A stretch of 64,000 nt of DNA. It comes from Candidatus Kapaibacterium sp. (lineage in GTDB: Bacteria; Bacteroidota; Ignavibacteria; Kapaibacteriales; UBA4661). Positions 28,482 through 39,064 of the stretch are shown here, one piece after another. The translations under genes were made by a program, and so were the position numbers. The stretch is taken from contig JALONG010000008.1 in assembly GCA_025455065.1 (NCBI GenBank), positions 1 through 64,000 of the forward strand, given 5' to 3'. The notes below the pieces were generated by a model. It searched no databases, was not told where the DNA came from, and saw only the letters and a list, made by a program, of their open reading frames with translations. Numbering within the stretch: position 1 is the first letter of the stretch; each line of letters begins with the position of its first letter.

Positions 28482-29261
28482 ATGAAAAAAATTTCCAAAT
28501 TGATGTTTGCAGCCTTTTTTGCCTTAGCTTCTTGCTATTCAATGAGCGCTCAAGTTCCCGCAGGAACATACCCTTTTTATTCTGTTTATAGTTATGGTGG
28601 TGGTTTGTCTGCGGCAACATTTCAGTTTTATGTAAATATCCCGACCACTGGATTAAATCAGTTGGATATTGTATTTAACAATACTTCAGCGCTTCAAATA
28701 GTAGGCGCTTCTGCTAGCGGTTTGGCGCTCTCAAATTCTACACTGGTTGGTAATAACTTAGTTATATCGGTTGATCCCAATTATGTTGGTACTCCGGTTG
28801 TCTATTTAACGGTTGTTTACTCCGGAATTGCTAATTGTCAAATACCGTGCGCCCAAATTAACTGTACTTCCGTTTTAAGCGGTCCGGGCGGTTTTGCTGT
28901 TGGTAACAACTTTAATTTAAACTTTCCTTTCGTAACAGGCGGTTTTGGCTGGTATTCAGTTAAAACATTTCCTTCACCTGCAAACGAATATGTTGATTTG
29001 ACGGTAGAAACTCCTGAGGAATCATCTCGTACAGAATTTATCGCTTCAAAATTTCAACGTCAAAATTTTGTTGAACAATTATCCTACAAAGTGCGCATTA
29101 TTGACGTTGCAAATGGTACGGAAGTTGATTCATTTGAAGTCAAAAATTTGAAAGTGCTTCCTCGTGTTGAAACATCGGCGTATAAAGTTGGTATGTACTC
29201 GGTGGTTATTGAGCAAAACGGCAAAACAATTTCATCATCGAAATTTGTCGTTAAGCACTAA
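28482..29261 (+). CDS. Secreted protein with probable T9SS-like C-terminal domain
   Basis: Signal peptide MKKISKLMFAAFFALASCYSMSAQ; C-terminal FPSPANEYVDLTVE...YKVRIIDVANGTEVDSFEVKNLKVLPRVETSAYKVGMYSVVIEQNGKTISSSKFVVKH. Confidence 0.7.
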   Translation: MKKISKLMFAAFFALASCYSMSAQVPAGTYPFYSVYSYGGGLSAATFQFYVNIPTTGLNQLDIVFNNTSALQIVGASASGLALSNSTLVGNNLVISVDPNYVGTPVVYLTVVYSGIANCQIPCAQINCTSVLSGPGGFAVGNNFNLNFPFVTGGFGWYSVKTFPSPANEYVDLTVETPEESSRTEFIASKFQRQNFVEQLSYKVRIIDVANGTEVDSFEVKNLKVLPRVETSAYKVGMYSVVIEQNGKTISSSKFVVKH

Positions 29262-29262
29262 C

Positions 29263-29307
29263 TGTAACGGCACCATCAAAACTGGCTCTGTCGTTTTGAA
29301 CCGCTAA
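29263..29307 (+). pseudogene. 3' relic of a T9SS sorting domain
   Basis: TGT AAC GGC ACC ATC AAA ACT GGC TCT GTC GTT TTG AAC CGC TAA = CNGTIKTGSVVLNR*, closely matching ETGSIVINR* of the 26570 gene. Confidence 0.55.
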
Positions 29308-29337
29308 TACGCTTCATGAAGCAAGATTATTACATTC

Positions 29338-29378
29338 CCGCCCCGTCTTGGCAGAATCAAGGCGGGGCGGCGTTGTTT
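29338..29378 (+). terminator. GC-rich terminator-like hairpin
   Basis: CCGCCCCGTCTTG-gcagaat-CAAGGCGGGGCGG then cgttgttttt. Confidence 0.75.
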
Positions 29379-29483
29379 TTGGCAAGAACGGGGAAAAATG
29401 CTAGATTGGCAGTGATACAAATCTAAGCACACGCCCTCTTTTTAAGAGGTCATTATGTACACTGCATCTTCACAAAAAACTCT

Positions 29484-31208
29484 ATGAAAATTCTCGGTAT
29501 GTTTGCTCCCGGACCCAATCCCAGTGCGGCTTTGGTGATAGACGGAAAACTCATCGCGTGGGCGGAAGAAGAACGTTTTAATCGTATTAAAACCTCTCCA
29601 AATGACTTTCCTTTTTCGGCAGCACGATTTTGCTTGGAAAAAGCAGGCTTGCACCTTGACCAAATAGACCACATCGCCTACGGTTGGGATTGCACACGAT
29701 ACAGTTTGCAAGCGCCTGTGTTTTACGAAGAGCAGCACACAAAATATCCCGACACTCATTCGTACAACAAACTGCAACAGGCATACCGACTGAATTTGTA
29801 TCACCCTGACCGTATCGAACAAACCTTGCAACTTGGCTTACGCTCACTCTCGCCGACCAATACCGTACCTCCGGTGCGCTATTATTCGCACCACCTTTCA
29901 CACGCAGCCTCCGCATTTTTCGCCTCCGGTTTTGACGAAGCAAATATCCTCAGTATTGACGGCTCAGGCGAGGAAATATGCACCATGTTGGCACACGGCA
30001 CACCACAGGGAATCGAAATTTTGGACACCTACAAACTTCCTCATACGCTCGGCGGTATCTATGCAACATTCACGGAGTTTCTTGGTTTTAAGCCGTATAT
30101 GGACGAAGGGAAAGTAACGGGTTTGGCTTCGTATGGCAAGTATAACCAAGATTTGCAGGACAAACTTGATAAAATGCTGTCGTTTGACCCCGAAACAGGG
30201 CATTATGCCGTCAATCCGTACTTGCGCTTTATCGGCACACACAAATACGGACGGCGTTTCACCGATGAATTTGTTGCACTCTTCGGTCAGCCCAGAAGCC
30301 GCAATCAATCTGCCTTAGAGGGCAATTACGCCGATATTGCCTTTGCAGTGCAATGGCGTTTGGAGCAGGTTGTGATGGGTATGGTAAAGCGTTTGCACAA
30401 CCGAACAGGCTCACAAAATCTGTGTTTGGCGGGTGGTGTGGCGATGAACTGCGCAATGAATGGGAAGATTGCACAGATGCCGTTGGTGGAAAATCTCTTT
30501 GTGCAGCCCGCCGCCACAGATAACGGTGTTTCGCTGGGCGCGGCTCTGCTTGCGGCTCAGGAGGCAGGAGACAAACCACGTTTTACCATGCAGCACACGT
30601 ATTGGGGACCGAGTTATTCCAATGACTACATCGAAACGGTACTGAAAAACGCGAAAGCGACGTACAGAAAAAGCACAAATGTTGCCGCAGAGACCGCACA
30701 AATGCTTGCGGAGGGAAAAATAATCGGATGGATGCAAGGCGCAATGGAAGTCGGCGCACGGTCGCTGGGCGCACGGTCAATTTTGGCAAGCCCGATTTTT
30801 CCCGACATGAAAGACAAACTTAATCTGGAAGTCAAGCACCGTGAGGCGTGGAGACCATTTTGCCCGTCCATCAAAGCAGAATCCTACGAGCGATTTATCC
30901 CAAGCGGCGTAGATTCACCGTTTATGGTTGTTGCATTGCCTTTTTCCGATGCAGAAAAAGCCAATGTGCCGTCGTGCGTCCATGTGGACGGAACTGCTCG
31001 AACACAGCGCGTAACCAAAGAATCGAACCCTCTTTTTTGGTCGCTTCTGGATGAATTTGAGCAGCGCACGGGATACGGCATCCTCATCAACACTTCGTTT
31101 AATGTGCAAGGCGAACCAACGGTCTGCACACCCCAAGACGCGCTTCGGTGCTATTATTCAACGGGCTTGGACACGCTGGTTATCGGCGATTTTATTTTAA
31201 CGAAGTAA
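29484..31208 (+). CDS. Carbamoyltransferase (NodU/CmcH family)
   Basis: ILGMFAPGPNPSAALVIDGKLIAWAEEERFNRIK; HHLSHAASAFFASGF; LCLAGGVAMNCAMNGKI; GARSLGARSILASP; INTSFNVQGEPTVCTPQDAL. Confidence 0.93.
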   Translation: MKILGMFAPGPNPSAALVIDGKLIAWAEEERFNRIKTSPNDFPFSAARFCLEKAGLHLDQIDHIAYGWDCTRYSLQAPVFYEEQHTKYPDTHSYNKLQQAYRLNLYHPDRIEQTLQLGLRSLSPTNTVPPVRYYSHHLSHAASAFFASGFDEANILSIDGSGEEICTMLAHGTPQGIEILDTYKLPHTLGGIYATFTEFLGFKPYMDEGKVTGLASYGKYNQDLQDKLDKMLSFDPETGHYAVNPYLRFIGTHKYGRRFTDEFVALFGQPRSRNQSALEGNYADIAFAVQWRLEQVVMGMVKRLHNRTGSQNLCLAGGVAMNCAMNGKIAQMPLVENLFVQPAATDNGVSLGAALLAAQEAGDKPRFTMQHTYWGPSYSNDYIETVLKNAKATYRKSTNVAAETAQMLAEGKIIGWMQGAMEVGARSLGARSILASPIFPDMKDKLNLEVKHREAWRPFCPSIKAESYERFIPSGVDSPFMVVALPFSDAEKANVPSCVHVDGTARTQRVTKESNPLFWSLLDEFEQRTGYGILINTSFNVQGEPTVCTPQDALRCYYSTGLDTLVIGDFILTK

Positions 31209-31239
31209 ATGTCGTTTGCATAACAAAAAAATAATTTCC

Positions 31240-31267
31240 TTGCTACACCATTCTTTTTTCGTATTTT
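31240..31267 (+). promoter_or_regulatory. Putative rpsD promoter
   Basis: TTGCTA (31240-31245), 16 bp, TATTTT (31262-31267). Confidence 0.45.
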
Positions 31268-31457
31268 AGCGGTCTTGTTAATTCAGCGTTGAGTGACTGT
31301 TTCTTGTTCTTTGCTTTGCCCTAAAGTTTTTCTTAACAATACTTTAACGGGTTGCGATTTTGGAGAAACGCGAAAAGAACTTAGAATGATAGTATCATTC
31401 TTCTCAAAAGAACGTCGCAATTTCAACGAATCTCCACGATTTTTTTTCTTTTTTTCT

Positions 31458-32063
31458 ATGTCCAATTATACCGGAGCCAAAGTCCGCCTTTCGCGGAAAC
31501 TTGGTATCGCCTTGACTGCAAAAGCAGGCAAATACATGGAGCGCAAGCCGAATCCTCCCGGACAGCACGGTGCAAACAAGCGCCGCGCAAAAGTGTCCGA
31601 TTACGGCAAACAGTTGTTTGAAAAGCAGCGCCTCCGCCTTCAATACAACGTCCATGAGCGTCAATTACGCCGCTATGTGGAGCAGGCGCAACGCGCTTTA
31701 GGTAACACAGGGGAAATCCTTGTGCAGATTCTCGAATCCCGCTTGGATTCACTTGTTTACCGTGCAGGTCTTGCTCGCTCAATGTACGCGGCTCGTCAGT
31801 ACGTTACCCACGGACACCTCACCGTAAACGGCAAGCGCGTGAACATTCCTTCGTACCGCGTGAAAGTGAATGATGTGATTGCAGTCCGCGAAAAAAGCCG
31901 CAAACTTGTGTGCTTCCAAGAAGCAATTCGCACCTCCGCACCGCCGCAGTATTTGGAAGTTTCTAAATCCAATCTCAGCGTGAAATTCCTCTACGTTCCG
32001 CCCCGCGAGGAAGTACCGATTATCTGCGAAATTCCGCTCGTTGTCGAATACTACTCTCGTTAA
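31458..32063 (+). CDS. rpsD: 30S ribosomal protein S4
   Basis: MSNYTGAKVRLSRKLGIAL; LDSLVYRAGLARSMYAARQYVTHGHLTVNGKRVNIPSYRVKV (S4 domain). ATG at 31458, not ORF start 31293. Confidence 0.97.
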   Translation: MSNYTGAKVRLSRKLGIALTAKAGKYMERKPNPPGQHGANKRRAKVSDYGKQLFEKQRLRLQYNVHERQLRRYVEQAQRALGNTGEILVQILESRLDSLVYRAGLARSMYAARQYVTHGHLTVNGKRVNIPSYRVKVNDVIAVREKSRKLVCFQEAIRTSAPPQYLEVSKSNLSVKFLYVPPREEVPIICEIPLVVEYYSR

Positions 32064-32135
32064 TTCGGGCAGATGCTTGAATCGTGGCAAAGGCTTGCTA
32101 CTGTTCTGTGGCAAGTTTCTTACAACGCAAAATCA

Positions 32136-32172
32136 AACAGCGCCTTTGCAATCTTTGTGCAAAGGCGCTGTT
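32136..32172. terminator. Strong perfect hairpin downstream of rpsD
   Basis: AACAGCGCCTTTGCA-atctttg-TGCAAAGGCGCTGTT: 15-bp perfect stem. Confidence 0.8.
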
Positions 32173-32392
32173 GCGTTTATAGGCAAAGGCTGTGCTACGG
32201 CAACCCCATGGCAATCCCGCATATGGGCGTAGGTTTGTGGTTTTTAACCGACACAAAGAATAACACGAAAAGGCGGCATGATTCGTCTGTTTGCCAAGTA
32301 ATCACCAGTATCTTAAAATTCATGGTACAATGAATTACTGTAACCATACTCTACGATATGAAGGTTAGATAAAACCTCGTTTCTTGCGCCAT

Positions 32393-32483
32393 CCTCATCC
32401 AACCCTCTGCCAAAGGAAGAATGTTTTAGAAGTATTTGATTTTCTTGTTTTAGCTCCTTTAGGAGAAGGCGGGGGATGAGAGG
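32393..32483. repeat. Family D inverted element
   Basis: Left CCTCATCCAACCCTCTGCCAAAGGAAGA; right TCCTTTAGGAGAAGGCGGGGGATGAGAGG, imperfect inverse of the left arm. Confidence 0.75.
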
Positions 32484-32556
32484 CAAAACGCGCAATGATA
32501 TCTCACTTGCAGTACGATACGACACTGTAATTTTCCATTCTTCCGTAATAACAACC

Positions 32557-32952
32557 ATGACCGTTCGCATTGGGCTTCACGCGCAAAATGTCCTTGGCAC
32601 CAAACTTCAACCTTGCTCCCTCGCACCGCTTACAGGCTATTATCGCACGGGGTGCTGCGATACAGGTGTGGAAGATAGTGGTGTGCATACGGTTTGTGCT
32701 GTTATGACGCTGGATTTCCTCGCATTTAGTCGTTCTAGGGGGAATGACCTTTCTACGCCGATGCCCCAATTCAATTTCCCCGGCTTGAAGCCCGGTGACA
32801 GATGGTGTTTGTGCGCCTTGCGTTGGAAAGAGGCTCTGGATGCAGGCTGTGCGCCGAAGGTTCTTTTAGAAAGCACCCACAAAGAAACTTTACGTTTTGT
32901 TGCGTTGGAAGATTTGAAGCGCCATGCGGTTGCGAAGGAACAACAATCGTAA
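32557..32952 (+). CDS. DUF2237 family protein
   Basis: NVLGTKLQPCSLAPLTGYYRTGCCDTGVEDSGVHTVCAVMTLDFLAFSRSRGNDLSTPMPQFNFPGLKPGDRWCLCALRW. Confidence 0.9.
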   Translation: MTVRIGLHAQNVLGTKLQPCSLAPLTGYYRTGCCDTGVEDSGVHTVCAVMTLDFLAFSRSRGNDLSTPMPQFNFPGLKPGDRWCLCALRWKEALDAGCAPKVLLESTHKETLRFVALEDLKRHAVAKEQQS

Positions 32953-33117
32953 CTGAAATACGCTGTAAGGCTTTATTCGGTTGTGCCTTGCGGAACAGCG
33001 CGGTACAATAACGTAGTTTGCTGTTTTGTCTCATTTCCCGGTACATTGATTTCTTCTGCTTGCTTCTTCACCGCATAAATCTTCATCACATCACTTTTCT
33101 GTTACAAGGAGTTTGTC

Positions 33118-35037
33118 ATGATGTCCCGTTGGTTTACCAATGTACGAATTGGGAAAAAATTATCTGTTGCCTTCACTATATGCACAGCACTTATCGTCTT
33201 TATTGGCGTTGTTAGTATTCTGGCAACGCAAATACTTTCCAAACAAACCGATAAAATTTTCGGTAAGAATTTAGAACCCCTAGAACACATTAACGATATT
33301 TCTACCAACTTCCTCATGGCACGGGTGTATTTACGCGATGCCTTGTATTATGCTCAACGCGGTGATACTGAGTCCATGAAAGCATTCCAACAAAAGTCTC
33401 TTGCGTATTTGGCTGCAACCGAAAAAGCAGCAGAAAATTTTGCCGTAAGCCTTCATTCGCAGGAAGAGCAGCAGAAATACGCTGACTATCAACGTGAATG
33501 GGTTCAATTTGTTGGTGTTGCAAAAAATATTGCCGTGCTGACACAGCAAAATCAACTGAATGAAGCAGTACATCAACTCATCACCCTTTGTATTCCTCAA
33601 GCTGAAAAAGTAAATAATCTTGTTCGTGCGCAATTACAACTCAAAAAACGTTTGGGAGAAGAAACACGACTGTCCAATGAACGCATTGCGGCTCTTGTTC
33701 TGGGAAGTTGTATTGTCGTGGTTCTGCTGGCTATTCTTCTTTCTCATTTCCTCAATCGCAAACTAACAGCCGTTATTAGCCAGCCCATAACTGCATTGGA
33801 AGCCGCCGCACGGCAACTCGCAAACGGTACATTAACCACGACACTTACCGTTCAAAGTAGTGATGAAATAGGCACACTCTGCCAATCGTTTAACACAATG
33901 GCGCAAACGATTCGCGATGGAATGATGAAGATTGAACATGAAAAAGCGCTTGTACAACAAGCAATGAAGCGCAGTGAAGAAGAGCGTAACTATTTGGCAC
34001 AAAGTGTTGAAATGATGCTGCAAAGTGTGGATAGGTTTGCGAAAGGCGTACTGCACGAGCAATTACCGGTAGAGCAAGACGATGAAATCGGTCGTTTGTA
34101 CAAAGGATATAACAGCGCAGTGTATAGAATACGTCTTGCTATTGCACAGGTAATTGCGTCGGTGCAAGAGACCGTCAATGCTACACGCCAAATTGCCTCC
34201 GGAACAGAGCAGATTGCCGCCGGTATTACCACTCAGGCAGCCCGCACTTTCACTGTTGCTTCTGCCACGGAAGAAATGGCGCTTAGTGTAGCCGATAACA
34301 ACAAGCACATCATTCACGTTGCTGCTGAAGCCGAAGCCATGACCGATGAGGTACGTCGTGGAGACGAGGTGATGAAAACAACTATTCAGCGAATGAATCA
34401 AATTGCGGAGGTTGTCGAGAGGTCATCGCAAACAATTGATGATTTAGGAAAATCCAGCGCTCAAATTGGTGAAGTGGTGAGGGTCATTGAAGAAATTGCC
34501 GACCAGACCAATCTTCTTGCGCTTAACGCAGCAATCGAAGCCGCACGTGCGGGCGAACAGGGACGCGGCTTTGCCGTTGTCGCTGATGAAGTACGGAAAC
34601 TTGCCGAGCGGACTCAAGAAGCCACCAAAGAAATTGGTGCAACAATAAAACGTATTCAAACCGACACCTCCGGGGCTGTTCAGTCTATGCAACGAGGAAC
34701 ACAAGAGGTAGAACAAGGCAAACAGGCTATCAGTGCAGCAGCAGAGCGTCTTCAGGCAATTATGAACCGCGCTCATAAAGTCTCCGAAACTATCCGAATT
34801 ATAGCGGCTGCTGGAGAACAACAAACCTATACCAGCAAAGATATCGCCAAAAATATAGACCATATCAGCATCGTGAGCGAAGAATCTGCCCAAGCCACCA
34901 AAGAAATTGAACGGGCGGCTCTGGATTTACAAACCTTGACGGAACATCTTGAACGCATGGTACAGCAATTTGAAGTAGAAGAAACGCATCAAGTATCTAC
35001 AACCTCAACCGATAGAATGAAGTATGTGACTGTATAA
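33118..35037 (+). CDS. Methyl-accepting chemotaxis protein
   Basis: 4HB-type sensor, TM, HAMP, hairpin tip [41 protein letters not shown]. Confidence 0.96.
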   Translation: MMSRWFTNVRIGKKLSVAFTICTALIVFIGVVSILATQILSKQTDKIFGKNLEPLEHINDISTNFLMARVYLRDALYYAQRGDTESMKAFQQKSLAYLAATEKAAENFAVSLHSQEEQQKYADYQREWVQFVGVAKNIAVLTQQNQLNEAVHQLITLCIPQAEKVNNLVRAQLQLKKRLGEETRLSNERIAALVLGSCIVVVLLAILLSHFLNRKLTAVISQPITALEAAARQLANGTLTTTLTVQSSDEIGTLCQSFNTMAQTIRDGMMKIEHEKALVQQAMKRSEEERNYLAQSVEMMLQSVDRFAKGVLHEQLPVEQDDEIGRLYKGYNSAVYRIRLAIAQVIASVQETVNATRQIASGTEQIAAGITTQAARTFTVASATEEMALSVADNNKHIIHVAAEAEAMTDEVRRGDEVMKTTIQRMNQIAEVVERSSQTIDDLGKSSAQIGEVVRVIEEIADQTNLLALNAAIEAARAGEQGRGFAVVADEVRKLAERTQEATKEIGATIKRIQTDTSGAVQSMQRGTQEVEQGKQAISAAAERLQAIMNRAHKVSETIRIIAAAGEQQTYTSKDIAKNIDHISIVSEESAQATKEIERAALDLQTLTEHLERMVQQFEVEETHQVSTTSTDRMKYVTV

Positions 35038-35194
35038 TCATCACAACCTCCGCTAGAGGTATCTATGACCACCAATGGCAAAGTATTTCTTTTTCTCCGA
35101 GACTCATTGTTCATGTTCGATAGATTGTCAAATACCAAAATCATGACCATTTCCCCTTGAATTCACGACCCCATATTTTTCACCAAATCGTTAT

Positions 35195-35662
35195 TTGATG
35201 AGACTCCTTTTCACTACCGATGTTGAACAATCCTTCAAAGACGTTGCCGCAGGCTTCACATTTGACCTTTTTCAAAAACTCACGCCGCCGAATGTTTCCG
35301 TTGAAATCAAGCGCTTTGACGGTTGCAACAAAGGCGATGAGGTACATTTGGCAATGCGTGTTCCGGTCTTTAATCGCACGGAAGAATGGATTAGCCGTGT
35401 GGTCAAATCAGGCGAGGTAACGGAGCATGAGGTGTATTCGGATGAATGGTTTTTTATTGACGAAGGCGTGAAACTGCCGTTTTTCCTCACGTATTGGCGG
35501 CACGTACACCGCGTCGTACAGACCGAAAGCGGCGGTTCGGCAATCATTGACGATATTGAATACCGCGCACTGTGGTACTTGCAGCCCTTTGTTCATCTGG
35601 TATTGTCGGGACAATTTGCGGCGCGGCAGCCGATTTATCGAGAGTATTTTCGTAAGAAATGA
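35195..35662 (+). CDS. SRPBCC-like ligand-binding protein
   Basis: LFTTDVEQSFKDVAAGFTFDLFQKLTPPNVSVEIKRFDGCNKGDEVHLAM...YWRHVHRVV: SRPBCC/cyclase-like pattern; overlaps next gene by ATGA. Confidence 0.6.
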   Translation: MMRLLFTTDVEQSFKDVAAGFTFDLFQKLTPPNVSVEIKRFDGCNKGDEVHLAMRVPVFNRTEEWISRVVKSGEVTEHEVYSDEWFFIDEGVKLPFFLTYWRHVHRVVQTESGGSAIIDDIEYRALWYLQPFVHLVLSGQFAARQPIYREYFRKK

Positions 35663-36552
35663 AGCAATTGCGTTCATATCGTTTCGACTTCAACACCGCT
35701 TTGTTCCTCGCTCCGTGGCTTTTAACATTAGCGGTCTTTTGGCTGTATCCTTTGGGCTACGCACTCTACCTCAGTTTCACGAAATACTACACACTCAGGA
35801 ATGAAGCGGTGTTCGTGGGGTTGGAGAATTACGCACACATTCTTTCCAATGCCTTTTTCTGGCAAGCGCTCCAAAATACAGCGCTTTTCAGTCTTGGTAC
35901 AATTCCCCTCACAACCGCATTAGCACTGGTCTTGGCGGTCGTTCTATATTCTGTGCCGCGATTTGGCGGATTTTTTCGGGCAGCATTTTTTTTACCGTCG
36001 GTTACGTCGCTGATTGTCTTGGCGCTGGTATTCTCAACGCTCTACGCTTCGGACGGTTATTTGACGATGCTTTGTAGAATTGTGGGCGTACCTTTTCCCG
36101 TGCGAGGCTGGCTCCAAGACCAAACAACTGCCCTTGGAAGCATTATGGCAATGGACATTGTGATTTCAAGCGGGTATTACATGATGCTGTTTTTATCGGC
36201 ATTGCAGACCATTCCGCGTGACCTTTACGAAGTGGCAGACCTTGCCGGAGCAAGTGCTGTGCAGCGTTTTTGGCGGATAACCTTGCCGATACTTCGCCCG
36301 ACGATACTGTTTGTTCTGGTGATTAACACGATTCGCTCGTTGCAAATTTTCATCGAAATTTATGTGATGACGCACGGCGGTCCGCTTGGCTCCACGACAA
36401 CGCTGATGTATTCGGTGTACATCAATGCCTTCGAGAAGTCCGATATGATGGGCTATGCGTGTGCGCTGGCGTATTTGGCGTTTGTCATTATTTTGGTGTT
36501 TTCACTTCTTCAAATGTGGCTTTTGCGCGTGAACAGGGCTGTGGGGGAGTAG
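35659..36552 (+). CDS. ABC sugar transporter permease (MalF/UgpA type)
   Basis: Six-TM permease; EAA loop DLYEVADLAGASAVQRFWRITLPILRPTILF. Confidence 0.92.
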   Translation: MKQLRSYRFDFNTALFLAPWLLTLAVFWLYPLGYALYLSFTKYYTLRNEAVFVGLENYAHILSNAFFWQALQNTALFSLGTIPLTTALALVLAVVLYSVPRFGGFFRAAFFLPSVTSLIVLALVFSTLYASDGYLTMLCRIVGVPFPVRGWLQDQTTALGSIMAMDIVISSGYYMMLFLSALQTIPRDLYEVADLAGASAVQRFWRITLPILRPTILFVLVINTIRSLQIFIEIYVMTHGGPLGSTTTLMYSVYINAFEKSDMMGYACALAYLAFVIILVFSLLQMWLLRVNRAVGE

Positions 36553-36652
36553 GCTGAAGAGTTGATAGAATCTTCTTTCTAACGGTAATTATTCTACGGT
36601 TCATTCTTCTCTGTGCAAGATTTTTCCTCAAATATCCGCATTATTCCCATAA

Positions 36653-38887
36653 TCACAACTTCATATCCACCTGCAAGGTAATATGCCGCGTCGGGGCAAG
36701 ATTGCCGATGATTTCCGTGTAATAATAATCCAACAGGTTGCGCACATTTAGCGTTAGCAATGCCGGAAACGCCGCTAACTGTGCCATATTCACCACAAGC
36801 CGCGCATCCACAACATGAATCGGCACTCGTGCCGTTGCGTCGCGTATGGCGATGCTGAGATCGTCAATTTCGTCAAAGCGTGATTGGAAGCGGTAATCAG
36901 CCTGCAACTGAAATGCTCCCGACGCAAGAAAATTCATGGGCAGTATCAAACGCGAGTACCAGAGTGTTGTGGAGCGATATTTCAAAATTTGGTTGAGACC
37001 TAAATCCATAGGCGACATCAGCGTCAGCGATGTTTCAAAGCCCGCGATGCGCTCCGGCAGCCAGCCCGTGATGCCGACTTCGATGCCCGTAATCCGTGCG
37101 CGGGTGATGTTGATAAACTGAATTTGCGGATTTGTTGCCGACGGCAAACGCGGCTCTACAAGGTCGGTAAATTCATTGTTGAATACCGCACCGTCCATTG
37201 TCCAATCCTGCCCGAAGAGCTTAAATGCTTGCTTTCCGCCTACTTCAAACGACCAAGAACGTTCGGATCGCATATTTTGATTCGGCGCAACGGTAAACGA
37301 ACCAAAGCGCAATGCTGCAAAACGCTCTGTCAGCGTCGGCGCACGGAACCCCGCACCAATACTGCCACGAAGCTGAGTGTCTTCCGATAATACCCACGTT
37401 GCACCTGCTTTCGGGCTGATAATCAACCCAGAGCCTTGAACGCCGTTGCTGGTTTGTTCAATGTCGAAGCGGCTTCCCAGTGTCAAGGTCAAATTACTAA
37501 GCGGCTTGTATTCGCCTTGAACGTAAGCAGCACCAATAAACTGCGTCGGAGCATTTGCAACGACAATCGGGCTGCGTTCAATCATGTTGAAAATTGCATT
37601 GATACCGTAAGTAAAAAGTAACGATTTATCAATGATGGAAGTAAACTGCACTTCGCCGTTGAAAGCATTGGCAACCGACGCAATTTGTGTGCCGACCGTT
37701 GCTTGGTTGAGCGTCGTAAAGTCCGTGCGGTACGCGCCCAGACGCGCCGTCATAAAAAAGCCTTCGCTGAAAACATCGCGGTAATCCGCCGCCAACATCG
37801 TTTTGACGGAAACAAAACGTTCTTCGGGGTTTGTGCCAAGCGGTGCGCGGGTTGCTTCGCGCAAAGAGCGCCAAAACGTCCAATTGGTGCGGTTGTCGTA
37901 AGCATGGCTAAAAATAATGTTCATCGAAGCGCGTTGCGAAAGTTCGATGCTTGCTTTGGCAAAAGCATTTGCCTGCCAATTATCGAAATAATCCACATAG
38001 CCGTCATTACCTTTCCAGCCGACAGCAGCAAGTAAGCCAACGTTGCCGATTTTTTGCGAATATCCCACATCCACACCGCCCAGAAGCGGCATTGTGCTTC
38101 GCCAGCGCCATTCCTCAAAGCGCGGCATCGTGTATGCGCCGCCAAAAGCACGAAGGCGGAACTCCGGCGTTTCCGACGGTTGCGCTGTTATTACATTCAC
38201 CACACCGCCCAGCGCACCTGTGCCGTAAAGTGCAGAACCAGCGCCTTTGACGACTTCAATGCGCTCCACGTTAAACATCGGCACAATGTCGAATTTTACA
38301 TCGCCGCCGTCTGCCGAGAGCATCGAAAAACCGTCCAAAAACATACTCACACGCGAACCGAAGCCCAGCGAAAATCCCGATGATCCTCTGATGTTTACTT
38401 GGTCGCGGGCAACATACACGCCCGGAATATAGCGCAACGCATCATCTATGCGGGTGATATTGCGCTGTTGCAGCCCTTGTGCATCAACGGTGGTAATGCT
38501 GACCGGCACATCCTGTGCGGCTTGGGCGCGTTTTCCTGCCGAAACAACCACATCATTTGTCCGCAAAATCTGGGTGCGGAGTTTGATTTCCACTTCCGTC
38601 GTATCGCCTTCACGCACTACCACAGGCACTTTTTTGAGTTCATATCCAACAAGCGAAACAAGCAATGTATAAGTATCGGCGGGAATTTTTTTGATGACGA
38701 ACATACCGTCTCGCCCCGAATATGCGCCCAAAGCCCGTCCTTCCACACGCAAGGACACGCCCGTCAGTTTTGCGCCCGTTTCTGCGTCGAAAACAATGCC
38801 TTTGATTGTTCCTTGAGCAAGTATTGGTGAGGCGTACACCGTGATAAGAACAAGCAGGCAGCAGCAAAAGCGGAAAAATGTGTGCAT
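36653..38887 (-). CDS. TonB-dependent receptor with N-terminal carboxypeptidase-regulatory-like domain
   Basis: GTIKGIVFDAETGAKLTGVSLRV; plug DVVVSAGKRAQAAQDVPVSITTVDAQGL...IRGSSGFSLGFGSRVSMFLDGFSML; IEVVKGAGSALYGTGALGGVVNVIT. Confidence 0.94.
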   Translation of the reverse strand: MHTFFRFCCCLLVLITVYASPILAQGTIKGIVFDAETGAKLTGVSLRVEGRALGAYSGRDGMFVIKKIPADTYTLLVSLVGYELKKVPVVVREGDTTEVEIKLRTQILRTNDVVVSAGKRAQAAQDVPVSITTVDAQGLQQRNITRIDDALRYIPGVYVARDQVNIRGSSGFSLGFGSRVSMFLDGFSMLSADGGDVKFDIVPMFNVERIEVVKGAGSALYGTGALGGVVNVITAQPSETPEFRLRAFGGAYTMPRFEEWRWRSTMPLLGGVDVGYSQKIGNVGLLAAVGWKGNDGYVDYFDNWQANAFAKASIELSQRASMNIIFSHAYDNRTNWTFWRSLREATRAPLGTNPEERFVSVKTMLAADYRDVFSEGFFMTARLGAYRTDFTTLNQATVGTQIASVANAFNGEVQFTSIIDKSLLFTYGINAIFNMIERSPIVVANAPTQFIGAAYVQGEYKPLSNLTLTLGSRFDIEQTSNGVQGSGLIISPKAGATWVLSEDTQLRGSIGAGFRAPTLTERFAALRFGSFTVAPNQNMRSERSWSFEVGGKQAFKLFGQDWTMDGAVFNNEFTDLVEPRLPSATNPQIQFINITRARITGIEVGITGWLPERIAGFETSLTLMSPMDLGLNQILKYRSTTLWYSRLILPMNFLASGAFQLQADYRFQSRFDEIDDLSIAIRDATARVPIHVVDARLVVNMAQLAAFPALLTLNVRNLLDYYYTEIIGNLAPTRHITLQVDMKL

Positions 38888-39064
38888 AATTTCAAGGAAG
38901 AAAAGGGGTGAATGGTATGCGACAGAGCCGTCTTAGACTTACAAAGCTACGATTTTCGGCACTTTCAACAAGATGTTTCGAGCAGTATATTTTGTGGAGA
39001 AGTGGCTTGCGGTACGATGAAATTGGGTTGGCAATAAGACCACATTTCGCAAGGTTGTGGAACA

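Noticed and set aside
33118-35037. MCP as marker of a chemotaxis cluster
   Set aside because: No che genes adjacent; an ordinary orphan MCP.
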